From Anodontia alba (Eukaryota; Mollusca; Bivalvia; Lucinida; Lucinidae), in the NCBI GenBank assembly GCA_964016985.1, contig OZ024829.1, positions 68,227,197-68,291,196 on the forward strand: 64,000 bases of DNA, given 5' to 3'. The position numbers were made by a program, and so were the translations under genes. Of the stretch, positions 52,763-63,879 are shown piece after piece. Below the pieces are notes generated by a model. The model worked only from the letters and a program-made list of their open reading frames with translations, was not told where the DNA came from and made no database searches. Positions within the stretch are counted from its first letter, which is position 1. Each line of letters starts with the position of its first letter.

Positions 52763-53512
52763 AAACGAGAGGCCCACGGGCCACGGCTCGCTCACCTGAG
52801 TGAAATAGCCACTGCAGATTTGTTATACAACATTTTTTTCAATTCTGTCATTGCAAGTAATAAAAAGATCATCATTTAAGTGGGGATCTGAATGGTTTCT
52901 GAGTTATTAAGCCTTATGTGAACTGGAGGGGCAGGGCATAATCCTACACAGTCAGTGTCAATGAATGCATCTTATCATTATGAACAATAATATATATGGT
53001 GGGGTTCTGAATGGTTTCTGACATTATATGAACTGGAGGGGGTGGGGCATATCCCCTAGGGACCTACGGTCAGTGTCATTGGATGCACCTTATCTTAGGG
53101 AACAAGAATATATATGGTTTAGGGGTGGGGATCTGAACGTTTTCTAGAATATTTGGCCTTTTATGAAATGAAGGGGTTTGGGGTAGCCCCCTGGGGAGCC
53201 CCCGGTCATTGTCACTGGATGAGTCTCATCATAAGAAACAACAATATATATGGTTTCGGGGTGGGGATCTGAACAATTTCTGAGATATTACCGGTAGGCC
53301 TTTTATGAAGTGAAGGGAATGAGGCATCCTACTGGGGAACCCCAGTCAGTGTCTCTGGTTTAGTCTTATCATAATGAACAATAATATATATGGTTTATGG
53401 GTGGGTATCTGAACTGCTTCGGAGTTATTTGACCTTTTAATAAATGAAGGGGGTAGGGCATGCCCCCGGGAGACCCCTGGTCTATGTCAATGGATGCGTC
53501 TTATCATATGGA
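52763..53512 (+). repeat. Tandem-core element, unit about 130 bp (GGTGGGGATCTGAACGG family)
   Basis: 5' end AAAACGAGAGGCCCACGGGCCACGGCTCGCTCACCTGAGTGAAATAGCC, then five units marked GATCTGAACGGTTTCTGAG, CTTTTATGAAATGAAGGGG, GGTCAGTGTCACTGGATG, CTTATCATAAGGAACAATAATATATATGGTTTA. The same 5' end as the 310-bp family carries an unrelated core. The array resumes briefly at 55215-55264 after the next element. Confidence 0.75.
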
Positions 53513-55214
53513 ACTAGAGCTGTCACAGGATCTGACTATAGCCCTGCTGCAGCACTTTTAGAGGAGAAAGACCCATAGTGTTGGAATATTTTGAATTCAT
53601 GCTTACCAGGTACATCACTGTAGGACATGATAATATGGCACAACTCCATGAGTTATAGGCCCTTGGCCACTGTTCTGCCATTACACCTTCCTTACTTTAA
53701 AGTGTGGTATAAGTTTCATCAAGGTAGGACCATAGAGATAAAAGTTACTGAACAAAATGTATTTTAATTTTTTGAAAACCTACCAAGAGTTATGGACCCT
53801 TGGCCCCCATTCGGGTGTACACAATACAGCACGTCATTGTCTATGTTTAAACAAACTTTCAGCTTTCTTGCTTTCATAGTTCCTGAGAAATCTGATGCGA
53901 AAATTTTCAAGAATGGCAAAATTTGAAGACCTATCAAGGGACATAACTCGAAGAGTTATGGATCCTTGACCCCTATTCCAGTAAACACAATACACCCAGT
54001 CACTGTCCATGTTTATATGAACTTTCAGCTTTCAAGCTTTCATAGTTCCTAAGAAATCTCTTACAAAAATTTTCAACAATGGCAAAATTTGAAAACCGCA
54101 AGAATTATGGGCCCTTGGCCACAATTCTGCTACTACATCTTCCTTACCTTAGAGACCAATTGTGGTAAAAGGTTCATTGAAGTAGAGCCACAAACATAAA
54201 AGTTTGTAAGCCAAATGCATCTAAAATTTTGAAAACTTATCAAGGGACATAGCTCCAAGAGTTATGGACCCTTGAGCCCTATTCTGGTATAACAATACAT
54301 CGAGTCATTGTCCATGTTAATACAAACTTTCAGCTTTCGAGCTTTCATAGTTCCTGAGAAATCTGTTACAAAAATTTTCAAGAATGACAAAATTTGAAAA
54401 CCTACCAAGGGACATGGAGTTATGGGCCCTTGGTGACTATTCTGCTACTACACCTTCCTTATCTTAGAGACCAAGTGTGGTAAAGTTACATTGAAGTAGG
54501 ACCACAAGCATAAAAGTTTGTAAGCGAAATGCATCTTAAATTTTGAAAACCTATCAAGGGACATAGCTCCAAGAGTTATGGACCCTTGACCCATATTACA
54601 ATAAGCACCATACATTGAGTCATTGTCCATGTTTATACAAACTTTCAGCTTTCGAGCTTTCATAGTTCCTGAGAAATCTGTTACAAAAATTTTCAAGAAT
54701 GGCAAAATTTGAAAACCTACCAAGGGACATAACTCCAAGAGTTATAGGCCCTTGGCAACTATTCTGTTACTACACCTTCCTTACCTTAGGGATCAAGTGT
54801 GGTATAAGGTTCATTGAAGTAGGAGCACAAACATAGAAGTTATTAAGCAAAATTCATCTTAAATTTTGAAAACCTATCAAGGGACCCCTATTCCGGTAAA
54901 CACGATACATCAAGTCATTGTCCATGTTTATACAAACTTTTGAGCTTTTTAGCTTTCATAATTCCTGAGAAATCTGTTACGAAAATTTTCAAGAATGGCA
55001 AAATTTGAAAACCTTCCAAAGGACAATACTCTGCTACTACACCTTCCTTACCTTAGAGACCAAGTGTAGTATAAGTTTCACCGAAGTAGGACCACAAACA
55101 TTAAAGTTATTAAGCAAAATGCATTTTAATTTTGCAGTCACGGAGTAACAGCATGGAATCACGGAAGGACATGACAAATCCAGTATAGCCCCACTTTTTC
55201 AAAGCAGGGCTATA
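53513..55214 (+). mobile_element. Tandem-core element, ACTAGAGCTGTC type, full length
   Basis: 5' end AACTAGAGCTGTCACAGGATCTGACTATAGCCC. About eight units follow (CCAAGAGTTATGGACCCTTGG, GAGTCATTGTCCATGTTTATAC, GCTTTCATAGTTCCTGAGAAATCTG). The 3' end TATAGCCCCACTTTTTCAAAGCAGGGCTATAATAAC holds an 8-bp stem TATAGCCC/GGGCTATA. The sequence before it (ATATATATGGTTTA at 53390, GGAACTAG junction) and after it (AACAATAATATATATGGTTTATGGG) belongs to one 130-bp unit, so the insertion site is visible. Confidence 0.8.
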
Positions 55215-55264
55215 ATAACAATAATATATATGGTTTATGGGTGGGGATCCCAATGGTTTTTGAG

Positions 55265-55690
55265 ATATTAGGCCTTTTCCCGATTATCAGCAAGTCTGAT
55301 GGCATACTGAAGAGACAGTTTTTCTCTGTGTAGCCATAATGATGACTCCTCTGCCTCCACGTTAAGGCTCGATACTGGAGATGAATGAAAAGCTCCAAAT
55401 GCCAAACAAAGTCCCTGATGATGTACAGTGTCTAACACCTGTAGATAAGATTTTCTACCAGATCCATAATCGATGGACCCATAATCAAGTTTTGATTGAA
55501 TTAAAGAGCGATAAAGGTGAAGAAGAGTCATTCTATCCGCACCCCAACTTGTATGAGATAAAACTTTTAAAATATTTAATGCTTTTAAAATGTAACTTTC
55601 ACATATTTTATATGGGGTATGAAGGAGAGTTTTCAATCAAATATAACCCCAAGAAATTTTGATTCAGCAACAAACGCCAAGAAAACCTGC
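55265..55690 (-). pseudogene. Jockey-like LINE reverse transcriptase, C-terminal fragment
   Basis: Minus-strand blocks AFVAESKFLGVIFD, KLSFIPHIKYVK, then in another frame KALNILKVLSHTSWGADRMT, LLHLYRSLIQSKLDYGSIDY, SLNVEAEESSLWLHREKLSL, QYAIRLADN. These match the region after the RT palm in jockey/CR1-type LINEs (connection domain with LGVxxD, GADR and KLDYG blocks). A stop follows FD and a frameshift lies near 55600. Neither the catalytic YADD nor a 3' tail is present. It lies within a 130-bp array unit. Confidence 0.8.
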
Positions 55691-55761
55691 ATCTGAAAAT
55701 GTCTGTTTATGTTGTCTGCTGAATATTCTTGCAAACTTTTCAAACCTATTTTTGCATACCG

Positions 55762-55829
55762 GCAAACAGTGTGGACCCAGATCAGATTGCTCCTAAAGGA
55801 GCAGTCTGATCTGGGTCCACACTGTTTGC
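55762..55829. mobile_element. 68-bp near-perfect palindrome
   Basis: Two 33-bp arms (GCAAACAGTGTGGACCCAGA... and ...TCTGGGTCCACACTGTTTGC) around a 2-bp centre, with a single T/C mismatch. Same family as the degenerate copy at 1726-1793. It has the form of a hairpin-type MITE or a terminal pair of a larger element that lost its interior. Confidence 0.85.
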
Positions 55830-55944
55830 AGAAATGACTTTAAAATCACAAGCAGATGACAAAGCAGATGACAATTGTTGTGAATGGCAGTTTAAGGGTT
55901 GAACTATTTATTATTACACAGGTTATATGAGAAAATCAAATATT

Positions 55945-56580
55945 CCCTTGCTATTTCCTGTCTTTCTTCAGACAGAATGGGGTGAGATGGGGTGGGGGGT
56001 AAGATACCCTGGCCTGGGCAGCTTGCCCCCCACCAATGGGAACTTGGCAAACTCAGATCAGAAAAGCTATTTAAGCATTTTAAACATAAATTTCTAATGT
56101 ATAGACATTAGAATTGTAGTAATATCTGCCTTTACCTATTTTTTCTCTTTATGGGAAGGTGTTAGGGCCAAAATACTGTGGCCCGAGCAATTTGCACCCA
56201 ACCTAAGAAAATTTTGGGTACAAAGTTCAGAAAATAATTTGTATCTTCTTTAAAACAATTTCCCATTTAACAGGTCATTTGGATATTTCTATATTTTGCT
56301 ATTATCTATCTTTCTTCAGACAGAAAGAGGTGGAGGGTAAGATACCTTAGCCTGGGCATCTTGCCCCCCCGGAGGTGAAGATACCCTGGTCTGCGCAGCT
56401 TGCCCCCCAACCACGAAAACTTGGTAAACTCTGACCAGAAAAGTTATTTAAGCATTTTAAACATAAATTTCTAATGCTTAGACATTAGATGCTTCATCCC
56501 CGAGGGGGCAAGCTGCCCTGGGGTGGGCAAGCTGCCCAGAGGCAGCTTCACCCCTGGGGGGCAAGCTGCCCAGGGTGCAA
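55945..56580 (+). repeat. Tandem duplication, period about 370 bp, GCTTGCCCCCC-rich
   Basis: 55950-56110 and 56295-56490 share CTTTCTTCAGACAGAA, GGTAAGATACC, GCTTGCCCCCCA, CAGAAAAGCTATTTAAGCATTTTAAACATAAATTTCTAATG and AGACATTAGA. The right end (56505-56580) has GGGGCAAGCTGCCC in the opposite orientation three times, so it can fold back on the CAGCTTGCCCCCC boxes. No gene. 56581-56759 and 55830-55944 show nothing recognisable. Confidence 0.6.
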
Positions 56581-58115
56581 GATAAACCGGTACACCGGGA
56601 CGCATAGATCTGGGTCCAGACTCCTAAAAATTCCCAAAGCAAAGTCTGCCGGACGCATGTTTTTTTCCCGTGGGACTACTACTAATTATGATTGGATTAT
56701 CTGACTGAAGTCCGCCACGTGTTATTCTAAACGTCGGTAGCATCTTAAAAGAATAATCTGCCGCGTATTGGTTTCAGAGAAATTTTTTCTTAAAGTGTTA
56801 GCTATATAGCTCTATATTATATAAATGACCCCAGGGCATGGCCAATTTGGACCAGGGACATGGTTGGTAGGATTTATGTAGGAGACCACTAAACAATGCT
56901 ACATACTAAATATAATATATAAGCTGTGGGTCTCATGGTTCCAGAGAAGAAGATTTTTTAAGTTTTTCCCATTATAAGTCCATGGGAGCTTATGACCCCT
57001 GAAGCATGACCAATTTGGACCCGAGGGGCATGGTTCACAGGATTTATGTAGGAGACCACTAAACATTGCTACATACTAAATATGTTAGCTCTGGGCCTCA
57101 TGGCTTCAGAGAAGATTTTTGTGGGTTCTTTAGCTATATAGTTCTATAAAAACAAATGATCCCCTTGGGGCATGGCCAGTTTGGGCCCAAGGGGCTTGAT
57201 TGGCAGGATTTATGTAGGGGATCACTAAACATTGCTACATACTAAATATATAAGCTGTATATATAAGATTTTTTAAGTTTTTTTTACCATTATAAGTCTA
57301 TGGGAGCTAATGACCCCCAGGGCATGGTCAGTTTGGACCCCAGGGGCATGATTGGCAGGATTTATATAGGGGACCGCTAAATATTGCTACATACTAAATA
57401 CATAAGCTGAGGGCCTCATGGTTTCAGAAAAGAAGATTTTTAAAGTTTTCCCCATTATAAGTCTATGGGAGTTAATGACCCCGGGGCATGACCAGTTTGG
57501 ACCCCAGGGGTATCGTTGGCAGGATTTATGAAGGGGACGACTAAACATTGCTACATGCTAAATATATAAGCTGTGGGCCTCATGCTTTCAGAGATTTTCT
57601 TAAGGTTTTCCCATTATAAGTCTATGGAAGCTAATTGGCATGGCCAATTTAGACCCCAGGGGCTTGATTGGCAGGATTTATGTAGTGGACCACTAAACAT
57701 TGCTACATACTAAATATATAAGCCGTGGGCCTCATGGTTTCAGAGAAGATTTTTTTTTTTCCATTAAAAGTCCATGGGAGATAATGACCCCCGGGGTGTG
57801 GCCAATTTGGATCCCAGGGGCATGGTTGGCAGGATTTATGTAGGAGACCACTAAACATTGCTACATCCTAATTCTGTTAGCTCTGGGCCTCATGGTTTCA
57901 GAGAAGAAGATTTTTGAAGGTTCTTTAGGTATACAGTTCTATATAAACATATGACCCCCTGGGGTGTGGTAAGTTTGGACCCAGGGCTTGATTGGCAGGA
58001 TTTAAGCAGGAGACCACTACACACTGCTACATACTAAATATATAAGCTGTGGGCCTCATGGCTTCAGAGAAGAAGATTTTTTAAGTTTTTCCTATTATAA
58101 GTCTATTGGAGTTAA

Positions 58116-58625
58116 AGGGGAACGCAACCTTAAAAGGTATTGTGCTTAAAAGTAAAGAACTTTACAAACAATGAATTTTGACACAAATTTGATCAAAATC
58201 GGTGGAAAATTAAGTAAGTTATAGACAATTGAATATTTTAACATTGGTGGAATGGGCGCCGCCATTTTGAATATTTAATGAGGTTTCATAAAAATTAAAA
58301 TTCGTTTCTTAAAGGTTGTTATTCTCATAAATTGGTTTATTTTGGGGGAAATGATTGCTTGTCACTAGCATTAAAAGATTATAAAAAATCTGTAGCAAAA
58401 TCATTCTTAAAAACCCTTTATAATTTGGTTTTGCATATTTAATTTGGGCTGTGTGACGTCACAAAGCCTACAATATGGCGACATCCATGACAGCCATTTT
58501 TAACATATTCAAACCACCATAACTTCCTTATTTCTAGATCGATTTTGAAAACTCTTGCATCAAAATAAATGGCTTGTTAAGCACTTTACTCCAAGATATA
58601 CTTACAACTTATATTGCATTCCCCT
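58116..58625. mobile_element. TTAA-flanked MITE, copy 2 (piggyBac-like ends)
   Basis: 510 bp between TTAA at 58112-58115 and 58626-58629. Ends AGGGGAACGCAA and the inverse of AGGGGAATGCAA. Removing it and one TTAA restores the array unit (TCTATTGGAGTTAATGACCCC), which proves the boundaries and target duplication from the sequence itself. Internal blocks match 36655-37158. Confidence 0.9.
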
Positions 58626-60070
58626 TTAATGACCCCAAGAGCATGGCCAATTTGGACCCATGGTTGGCAGGATTAATGTAGGAGACCACAAAACATCACT
58701 ACATTCATAATCGGTTAGCTCTCTGCCTCATGGTTAATCACAGAAGAAGATTTCTGACGGTTCTTTAGCTATATAGTTCTATATAAACATTTGACCCCCT
58801 GGGGTGTGGCTAGTTTAGAGCCCAGGGGCTTGATTAGCAGGATTTATGTAAGGGACCACTAAACATTATTACATACTAAATATATAAGCTGTGGGCCTCA
58901 TGGTTCCAGAGAAGAAGATTTTTTAAGTTTTTTCCCAAAATAAGTCTATCGAAGCTAATGACCCCCAGGATGTGGCCAGGTTGGACCCCAGGGGCTTGAT
59001 TGGCAGGATTTACATTAAACTTTGCCTCATATTAAATATATAAGCTATGGGCCTCATGTTTCTAGAGAAGAAGATTTATTAAGTTTTTCCCATTATAAGT
59101 CTATGGGAGCTAATGACCCCCCGGGATGTGGCTAGTTTGGACCCCAGGGGCTTAATTGGCAGGATTTATGTAGGGGACCACTAAACATTGCTACATACTA
59201 AATATATAAGCTGTGGACCTCAGGGTTTCAGAGAAGAAGATTTATTTTAGTTTTTTCCCATTATAAGTCTATGGTAGCTTTTGACCCCTAGGGTGTGATC
59301 AGTTTGGACCCCAGGGGCTTGATTGGCAGGATTTATGAAGGAGGCCACTAAACATCACTACATACTTAATCTGTTTGCTCTCGGCCTTATGGTTTCAGAG
59401 AAGAAGATTTTTAAAGGTTCTTTAGCTATATAGCTCTATATAAACATATGACCCCCTGGGATGTGGCCAATATTAGAGCCCAGGGGCTTGATTGGCAGGA
59501 TTATGTAGGGGACCACTAAACCTTGCTACATACTAAATATATAACCTGTGGGTCTCATGAGTTCAGAGAAAAAGATTTTTTATATTTTTCCGATTATAGT
59601 CCATGGTAGCTAATGACCCTGGGGCGTGGCCAGTTTGGACCCAAGGGGCTTGACCCTGGGGCATGGCCAGTTTGGACCCAAGGGGCTTGATTGGCAGGAT
59701 TTATGGAGGGGACCACTAAACATTGCTACACACTAAATATATAAGCTGTGGGCCTCATGGTTTAAGAGAAGATTTTTTTAAGTTTTTCCCATTATAAGTC
59801 AATGGGAGCTAAAGACCCATGGGGCACGGCCAGTTTGGACCCCAGGGGCTTGATTGACAGGATTTATGTAGGGGACCACTAAAAATAGCTACATACTTAA
59901 TCTGTTAGCTCACGGCTTTATGGTTTCAGAGAAGAAGATTTTTGAAGGGTTTTTAAGCTATATAGCTCTATATAAACATATTACCCCCTGGGGTGTGGCC
60001 AGTTTGGAGCCTAGGAACTTGATTTGCATGACTTATGTAGGGACCACTAAACATTGCTACATACTAAATA

Positions 60071-61135
60071 CAGTAAAGATCCAATATATCGCGGTCCTCG
60101 GGGTCCAAAGTCCGCTATCACGATATAAACAGAGCAGGATATAAGTCCAGACATATACCATGCATGTATAACGGCATGCATAACACTCACTCGGGTTGTC
60201 GCTGTGGTAGTTTGCTGAGACATCACTGATAAATGGCATTCAGTCATGCTGTCAGCCATATTTCCTAATTAAAATTGGATTAGAATTGCTCAAGGGCATA
60301 ATTTACAATGGTGCGCTATGTCTAACAAGTAATTTCAATTGAAACCAGCTGATAAACTACCTTTGAAAACAAGAAATCATCGGGTTGACAATTTACGACG
60401 CCATTTTGGATACTCTGGTTCCCTGGAATGGCGAAGGGAAGTTACACTAAATTGCTTCAGTTGTGTTAAGATAATTTGAGTTGCATCCCTTCACTTATTA
60501 TTGTGTTGCGGGCGCAAAAAAAACTGTCGTTTATCAAAGTTAATTTCTCGTTTATCAAAGTTAATTTCTTTTTATTTTTGTTTTATTGTTATTTCTTTTT
60601 TTTTTTTTTTTTTGACGCAGTTGTTTTCTTTTGAAATATTTATTACTACAGAAGTGTAAAATATGCGGACTAAGATCTGTGTATGTGGGACAGAAATATC
60701 GTAAGACTACTGTCTTTTAAAATTTGCTGGTGTTGAAAAGGAGGTGGACCGTTTTCACCTGTTGAGCAAAATAAGTTTGTGGGCATCATTGACTGATTGA
60801 ACATTGAGTAGATCTATGTACTCAATGATGATAAAGATTATGACAATAACGGCGATATAATTTATTGTTTGCCAATTATAATCAACGTGTGCGCTGACTG
60901 ACACTAAGTGGATTGTTTGTCATAATACCTGACACGACTTAGCGTCGGGATAGGTGCTAATAATCAATTACCGGAGGCGGAATGCGTTTTTTTTTTATTT
61001 TCTGAAGTTAAATAAAACAACAAACATTTTATGTTTTTAAATTTTTTTGTTTATGGAAAATTTGGGAGCCAAGGCCGATTTGCGATATACTGGATTTCGC
61101 GAAATAACGGACTGCGATGTACTGGGTCTTTACTG
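60071..61135. mobile_element. pogo/Tc1-like MITE family P, copy 1
   Basis: 1065 bp. Left TIR CAGTAAAGATCCAATATATC(GCGGTCC). The right TIR is the complement of CAGTAAAGACCCAGTACATC(GCAGTCC). TA at 60069-60070 and 61136-61137. Removing it restores the array unit TACTAAATATATAAGCTG. No transposase ORF. Interior T tracts are present. Matches 62865-63879 in inverse orientation. Confidence 0.88.
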
Positions 61136-61462
61136 TATATAAGCTGTAGGCCTCATGGTTTCAGAGAAGAATATTTTTTTCAGTTTTTCCCATTATAAAT
61201 CTATGGGAGCTAATGACCCCCAGGGCGTGGCCAGTTTGGACACAAGAGGCTTGATTGGCAGGATTTATGTAGGGGACCATTAAACATTGCTACATATTAA
61301 ATATGTAAGCTGTGGGCCTAATGGTTTCAGAGAAGAAGTATTTTTTAAGTATTTCCCATTATAAGTCTATGGGAGCTAATGATCGCCGGGGCGTGGCCAG
61401 TTTGGACCCCAGGAGCTTGATAGGTAGGATTTATGTAGGAGACCACTAAACATTGCTACATA

Positions 61463-62480
61463 CAGTACAGCTCTGGTAAAAGAACCAAAAAACTCTTTAC
61501 TCCGAAAATCGGCGTTTCGCGAACTTCCCAAAAACACTCGGAATCAAACCGAGTAAACGTTATATTCGGCGGACACCACTCACAAGTCCGCCGAAAGTAT
61601 GTGCGAAGTTATACGAAGTTACTCGGAATGGTAATATTGTACCCGGAGGCAATATTTCTCGCGAAGTGATACGAAATTCCTCGGAGTAATTTGACTAAAT
61701 ACCTGTCCGATTTTTATATATTTATTTATTTAATAAATAAAGTTATTTAGATATTTCTTTAATAAATATATTTTTATTTATTCATATCTTTATTTTTCCA
61801 TCATACAGTACAGTCTGCGTGAAGGTTATATCGTCCACGCTCATGCGGATGCGCAGGCTGATCTGAGTGTGCACTGATCACAAAGGTCTTATTGTCCCAA
61901 AAGTGTTTTCCAAATTTCCGCATTCCGATCCCCCAAAATTAGGTCCATTCCCTTGTTTTCTTAAAATATCAACCAATGCTGCCTTGTTCCCTGAACATAT
62001 TTGGGTGCTCCCTAGGTCCAAAGATAACCCCGGTAGCCCCATTCATTGTTCGAGCACGTAACATGGGCCTCAACAAAGCTCCATACAAAAAAGTACCTGA
62101 TTCTTTGGCTTAGTCTAGTCCGGCCACACAAGTGGGTTCGGCATGGTAATTTTTATTTAATGTGCCGTAGAAAACAAAACAAACACACAAAAATCACAAA
62201 GAGAATCAAACATCTGCCCCCAATCGACGAATTACGTATTTATATTTGGTATTCCTGTAACGACCTTTTCCCATGCAACAACCGCACGCGCTCAATATAA
62301 ATTACGTACTGTGGTAAAAGACCGGGAAATTCTCACTCGCGTGCAGCAACCGCACGTGTCAATATGAATTTACTTAAAGGGGCGCTTCTGCTATCAAAGA
62401 GGCATTGAATCAACAAGACAGCACATGTGAAAAGAGTGTCTGTCACACATAAACACACTTTACGAACACGAGGCTAATGA
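61463..62480. other. Unassigned CpG-bearing and AT-rich interval
   Basis: 61470-61690 is unusually CpG-rich for the window (TTTCGCGAAC, CTCGGAATCAAACCGAG) with a 10-bp perfect stem TTCGGCGGAC/GTCCGCCGAA (61565-61595). It is followed by an AT-rich stretch with TTTATTTA repeats to 61800 and a segment GCTCATGCGGATGCGCAGGCTGATC. TACAGTACAG occurs at both 61463 and 61804. No ORF or transposon end could be confirmed. 61867-62300 has short ORFs with no recognised domain. Confidence 0.35.
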
Positions 62481-62487
62481 CAATTCA

Positions 62488-62655
62488 AACGAGTGAGTGA
62501 GTGAGTGAGTTTTTTACATCCTACTAACAGCTAGGTCATACGGAGATGTGGACCTTGGTTTAAAGTCCAATATGAAAGGCTTGAGAAGCCTGGGATCAAA
62601 CTCATGACCTCTGGGTGACAAGACGAGAAGCTTCACACTACACCACCGAGGCACA
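62488..62655 (-). mobile_element. tRNA-derived SINE family C
   Basis: On the minus strand: GTGCCTCGGTGGTGTAGTGTG (A-box form TGGYNNAGTGG), then GGTCATGAGTTTGATCCC (B-box form GGTTCGANNCC), a short body AAGTCCACATCTCCGTATGACC-like, and a 3' tail of (ACTC)n. About 168 bp, shorter than family A, and with a different tail. No clear flanking duplication found. Confidence 0.7.
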
Positions 62656-62864
62656 ATTTCCCAATATTTCATACTGTTAAATATCTAATAGAAGGGCTGC
62701 AGTCATTTCACCATGCCCCGCCACTGCACTTACATCAAGCAAGTGCCATGACTCTGTTAATAAACTAATAAAGTTTCAAGAAAATATCTCAAATAGTTTT
62801 CAAGTTACAGAGCGGACAAAAAAAAAAAAAAAAAAAAAAAGAAAAAAAAGAAAGAAAAGAAATA

Positions 62865-63879
62865 CAGTGTAGCTCCAATACATCGCGGTCAGTTATTTTG
62901 CGAAATCCAGTATATCGCGAATAGGCTATGGCTCCCAAATTTTCCATAAGCAAAAAAAAAAAAAAAAAAAAAAAATTTAAAAACATAAAATGTTTGTTAT
63001 TTTATTTATCTTCAGAAAAAAAAAAAAAAAAAAAAAAAAATGCGTTCCGCCTCCGGTAATTGATTTTTCACGCCTATCCCGACGCTAAGTCGCGTCAGGT
63101 ATTATATGACAAACAATCAACTTAGTGTCATTCAGCGCACACGTTGATTATAATTGGCAAACAATAAATTATATCGCCGTAATTCATCATTTAGTACATA
63201 GATCTACTCAATGCTCAATGAGTCAATGATGCCCACAAACTAATTTTGCTCAGCAGGGGAAAACGGTCCACCTCCTTTTCAACACCAGCAAATTTTACAA
63301 GACAGTAGTCCTACGATGTTTCTGTCCAACATACACAGATCGTAGTCCGCTTATTTTACACTTCTGTAGATATAAATATTTCAGAAGAAAACAACTGCGT
63401 CAAAAAAACAAAAACAAACAATAAAAAAAAAATAAATAAAAAGAAAGTAACTTTGTTTTTTTTTTGCGCCCGCAATATAAGCGAAGGGAAGCAACTCAAG
63501 TTATCTTAGCACAATGGAGTAACTTCCCTTCGCCAGAGTATCCAAAATGGCGTCCTAAATTGTCAATCCGATGATTTCTTGTTTTCAAACGTAGTTTATT
63601 AGCTGGTTTCGATTGGAATTACTCGTTAGACATAGCGCACCATTGTAAATTATTCCATTGAGCAATTCTAATCCAATTTTAATTAGGAAATATGGTGACA
63701 ACATAACTGAATGCCATTTATCCGTGATGTCTCAGCAAACTACCACAGCGACAAACCGAGCGAGTGTTATGCACGCCGTTATACATGCATGGTACATGTC
63801 GGGACTTATATCGCGCTCCATTTATATCGCGACAGCGGACTCTGGACCCCGAGGACCGCGATATATTGGAGCTACACTG
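62865..63879. mobile_element. pogo/Tc1-like MITE family P, copy 2 (inverted)
   Basis: 1015 bp. TIR CAGTGTAGCTCCAATACATC(GCGGTC) and its inverse at the right (GACCGCGATATATTGGAGCTACACTG). TA at 62863-62864 and 63880-63881. The interior is the reverse complement of 60071-61135 (ATGCATGGTACATGTC, CAAAATGGCGTC, CCACCTCCTTTTCAACACCAGC, ATCGCCGTAAT). A poly-A run precedes the left end and A/T tracts lie inside. No transposase. Confidence 0.88.

Larger units (their letters stand above)
56760..61462 (+). repeat. Long tandem array (ACTAAACATTGCTACATAC family)
   Basis: About 18 units of roughly 150-175 bp of the same family as 16390-28309. Units fall into two alternating subtypes: one with AAATATATAAGCTGTGGGCCTCATGG, and one with AATCTGTTAGCTCTGGGCCTCATGG followed by GGTTCTTTAGCTATATAGCTCTATATAAACATATGACC. 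Interrupted by a TTAA MITE (58116) and a pogo-like MITE (60071). No terminal structure is seen at either edge. Confidence 0.85.

Noticed and set aside
55381..55662. Plus-strand 93-residue ORF
   Set aside because: It overlaps the minus-strand jockey-like RT fragment, whose conserved blocks are unmistakable. The plus-strand frame is a shadow.
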